Assembly: GCA_049451635.1 (NCBI GenBank) | Contig: JBMTVT010000019.1 | Location: 1-35,421 of the forward strand | Direction: 5' to 3' | DNA from: JBMTVT01 sp049451635 | Lineage (GTDB): Bacteria; Bacteroidota; Bacteroidia; Flavobacteriales; Flavobacteriaceae | Length of the DNA: 35,421 bases | Part shown: piece after piece, positions 34,172 through 35,421 of the stretch | Position numbering within the stretch: the stretch's first letter is position 1 | Layout of the letters: the number at the start of each line of letters is the position of its first letter | Notes under the pieces: model-generated | The model's database searches: none | What the model was told of the DNA's origin: nothing | What the model saw: the letters and a program-made list of their open reading frames with translations, nothing else | Position numbers and translations under genes: made by a program

Positions 34172-35212
34172 ATGCAAGTAGATTATATAATAGTAGGAAT
34201 AGGGCTAGCCGGTATTAGCTTTTGCGAACAATTAAGAGCTAACAATAAAACGTTTGTGGTTTTTGATAATGCATCACAGCAATCATCAACCGTTGCTGGG
34301 GGTTTATACAATCCTGTGGTTTTAAAACGATTTACTTCCGTTTGGAATAGTAAAGAACAGCTGGAAATAGCATTGCCACTTTATGCAAATATTGAGAAAG
34401 GGTTAAACATAAAACTAGATTATAAAATTCCTGTTTACCGAAAGTTTGCTTCTTTAGAGGAACAAAATGATTGGTTTGCAGCTTCTGATAAACCTTTGCT
34501 TTCAGATTATCTTTCAGCCAAAATTATTAAAAATGAAAACAAAGCTGTAAATGCTCCTTTTGGTTTTGGTGAAGTTTTAAAAACAGGTAGAGTAGATGTT
34601 AAAGCCATGCTTGAAGCCTATAAAACGGAGCTTTTAAATAACAAATTACTATTTGAAAGTCTTTTTGATTATGATGAATTAATTATAGATAGCTCAAATG
34701 TTTGCTATAAAAATATTGTTGCTAAAAACATAGTATTTGCCGAAGGTTTTGGTATAAAACAAAATCCTTATTTCAATAATTTGCCTTTAGTTCCGGCAAA
34801 AGGAGAATTGCTAACCATTTATGCTCCAGATTTAAAAATTGATTATGTTTTAAAAGCTAGTGTTTTTTTAATTCCGTTAGGTAAAGATTTATATATTGTT
34901 GGTGCAACTTATGAGTGGAAAAATTTAACTAATAAGGTTACTCATGCTGCAAAAGATGAGTTATTAAGCAAGTTAAAAAAACTTATTAACTGTCCATTTG
35001 AAGTTATTAATCAAGTATCAGGAATAAGACCAACGGTAAAAGATAGAAGACCTTTAGTTGGTAAACATCCTAAATACAAAAACCTTTATGTTTTAAATGG
35101 TTTAGGAACTCGAGGTGTGATGATTGGGCCTTATGTAGCCAATAAACTTTATGGTTTTATTGAACAGGGTATCCCTCTAGAAATAGAAATCGATATCAAA
35201 CGTTTTGATTGA
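34172..35212 (+). CDS. FAD-dependent oxidoreductase of the DAO family
   Basis: 346 residues. The N-terminal Rossmann motif is DYIIVGIGLAGISFCEQL (GIGLAG at 9-14) and the C-terminal part has SGIRPTVKDRRPLVGKHP (about 286-303) with a final NGLGTRGVMIGP, a typical FAD contact in glycine/D-amino-acid oxidase-like proteins. Substrate cannot be read from sequence. The enzyme is cytoplasmic and stands alone, 15 nt from the convergent gene that follows. A TATCTTCG element (34158-34165) lies 6 nt before the ATG, so the leader may be very short. Confidence 0.87.
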   Translation: MQVDYIIVGIGLAGISFCEQLRANNKTFVVFDNASQQSSTVAGGLYNPVVLKRFTSVWNSKEQLEIALPLYANIEKGLNIKLDYKIPVYRKFASLEEQNDWFAASDKPLLSDYLSAKIIKNENKAVNAPFGFGEVLKTGRVDVKAMLEAYKTELLNNKLLFESLFDYDELIIDSSNVCYKNIVAKNIVFAEGFGIKQNPYFNNLPLVPAKGELLTIYAPDLKIDYVLKASVFLIPLGKDLYIVGATYEWKNLTNKVTHAAKDELLSKLKKLINCPFEVINQVSGIRPTVKDRRPLVGKHPKYKNLYVLNGLGTRGVMIGPYVANKLYGFIEQGIPLEIEIDIKRFD

Positions 35213-35227
35213 TTACTTTTTTGCAAA

Positions 35228-35421
35228 CTATTTATCGTAATGTATAAAAAGATTGATCCATATATTCCTAGATAACCTTAAAATTATGGGCATAAAAGCA
35301 ATTAAAGTACCTATAATAGAAACAAAAACCATATTTATATTGGCTTTAAAAACAAAATGGGCAATAACAAATGCGGCAACTGCAAATGCAATACCCACGC
35401 CATAACTTACATACATGGAAC
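35228..35421 (-). CDS. DUF983-like membrane protein, C-terminal part (cut by window end)
   Basis: The last 64 codons of a gene whose start lies beyond 35421; the reading frame continues past the ATG at 35416 without a stop, so that ATG is internal. Two membrane helices are visible (about GVGIAFAVAAFVIAHFVF and MVFVSIIGTLIAFMPIIL) followed by RLSRNIWINLFIHYDK, the typical tail of DUF983 proteins. Function unknown. Confidence 0.8.
   Translation of the reverse strand, partial: SMYVSYGVGIAFAVAAFVIAHFVFKANINMVFVSIIGTLIAFMPIILRLSRNIWINLFIHYDK

Overview
The window looks like chromosomal core DNA of a member of the Flavobacteriaceae (Bacteroidota). Four things point there: an AT-rich base composition; the gldK-gldL-gldM-gldN type IX secretion/gliding operon; promoters of the Bacteroidota type (TTTG, about 19-21 nt, TAnnTTTG) with weak ribosome sites; and family-typical genes (exosortase F pair, HYC_CC_PP protein, purH next to mreBCD-mrdA-rodA). 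I cannot name a species. No rRNA, tRNA, CRISPR array or insertion sequence was seen. No gene-free stretch exceeds 300 bases except 16410-16790, which holds a possible 28-codon gene and two terminators.

Layout. 43-1227 (-): orphan tyrosine recombinase. 1291-7535 (-): cell-elongation operon mreB-mreC-mreD-mrdA-rodA with overlapping genes, ending in a peptide-deformylase-like lipoprotein. 7692-9823 (-): purH and a GAF-domain protein. 9891-10860 (+): exosortase xrtF and its partner gene, both carrying stops and frameshifts and most likely decayed. 10920-16409 (+): a four-gene metal (probably copper) operon: small HYC_CC_PP protein, CopA-type P-type ATPase, TonB-dependent receptor, exported HMA protein. 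16791-18777 (-): groES-groEL. 18934-23475 (-): miaB, a sigma-54-type activator, lptE, a TPR-like protein and secG. 23726-25274 (+): two tandem paralogous membrane proteins. 25417-27906 (+): topA. 28087-29253 (+): an arginase-fold protein that has lost most metal ligands. 29418-34067 (+): gldKLMN. 34172-35212 (+): FAD-dependent oxidoreductase. 35228 to the end (-): C-terminus of a DUF983-like protein.

How the parts fit. MreBCD, PBP2 and RodA build the lateral cell wall. The copper genes span outer membrane (TonB receptor), periplasm (HMA protein) and inner membrane (CopA), which suggests one metal route. LptE and SecG in one operon tie envelope biogenesis to MiaB and a sigma-54-type regulator. 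GldK/GldN (periplasm/outer membrane) and GldL/GldM (inner membrane motor) form the type IX secretion core.

The observations most worth a second look are the decayed xrtF module with a slippery T7 frameshift site, the predicted extracytoplasmic deformylase encoded in the mre operon, the arginase-like pseudoenzyme next to gldK, and the copper operon. I did not find a convincing wholly new system.
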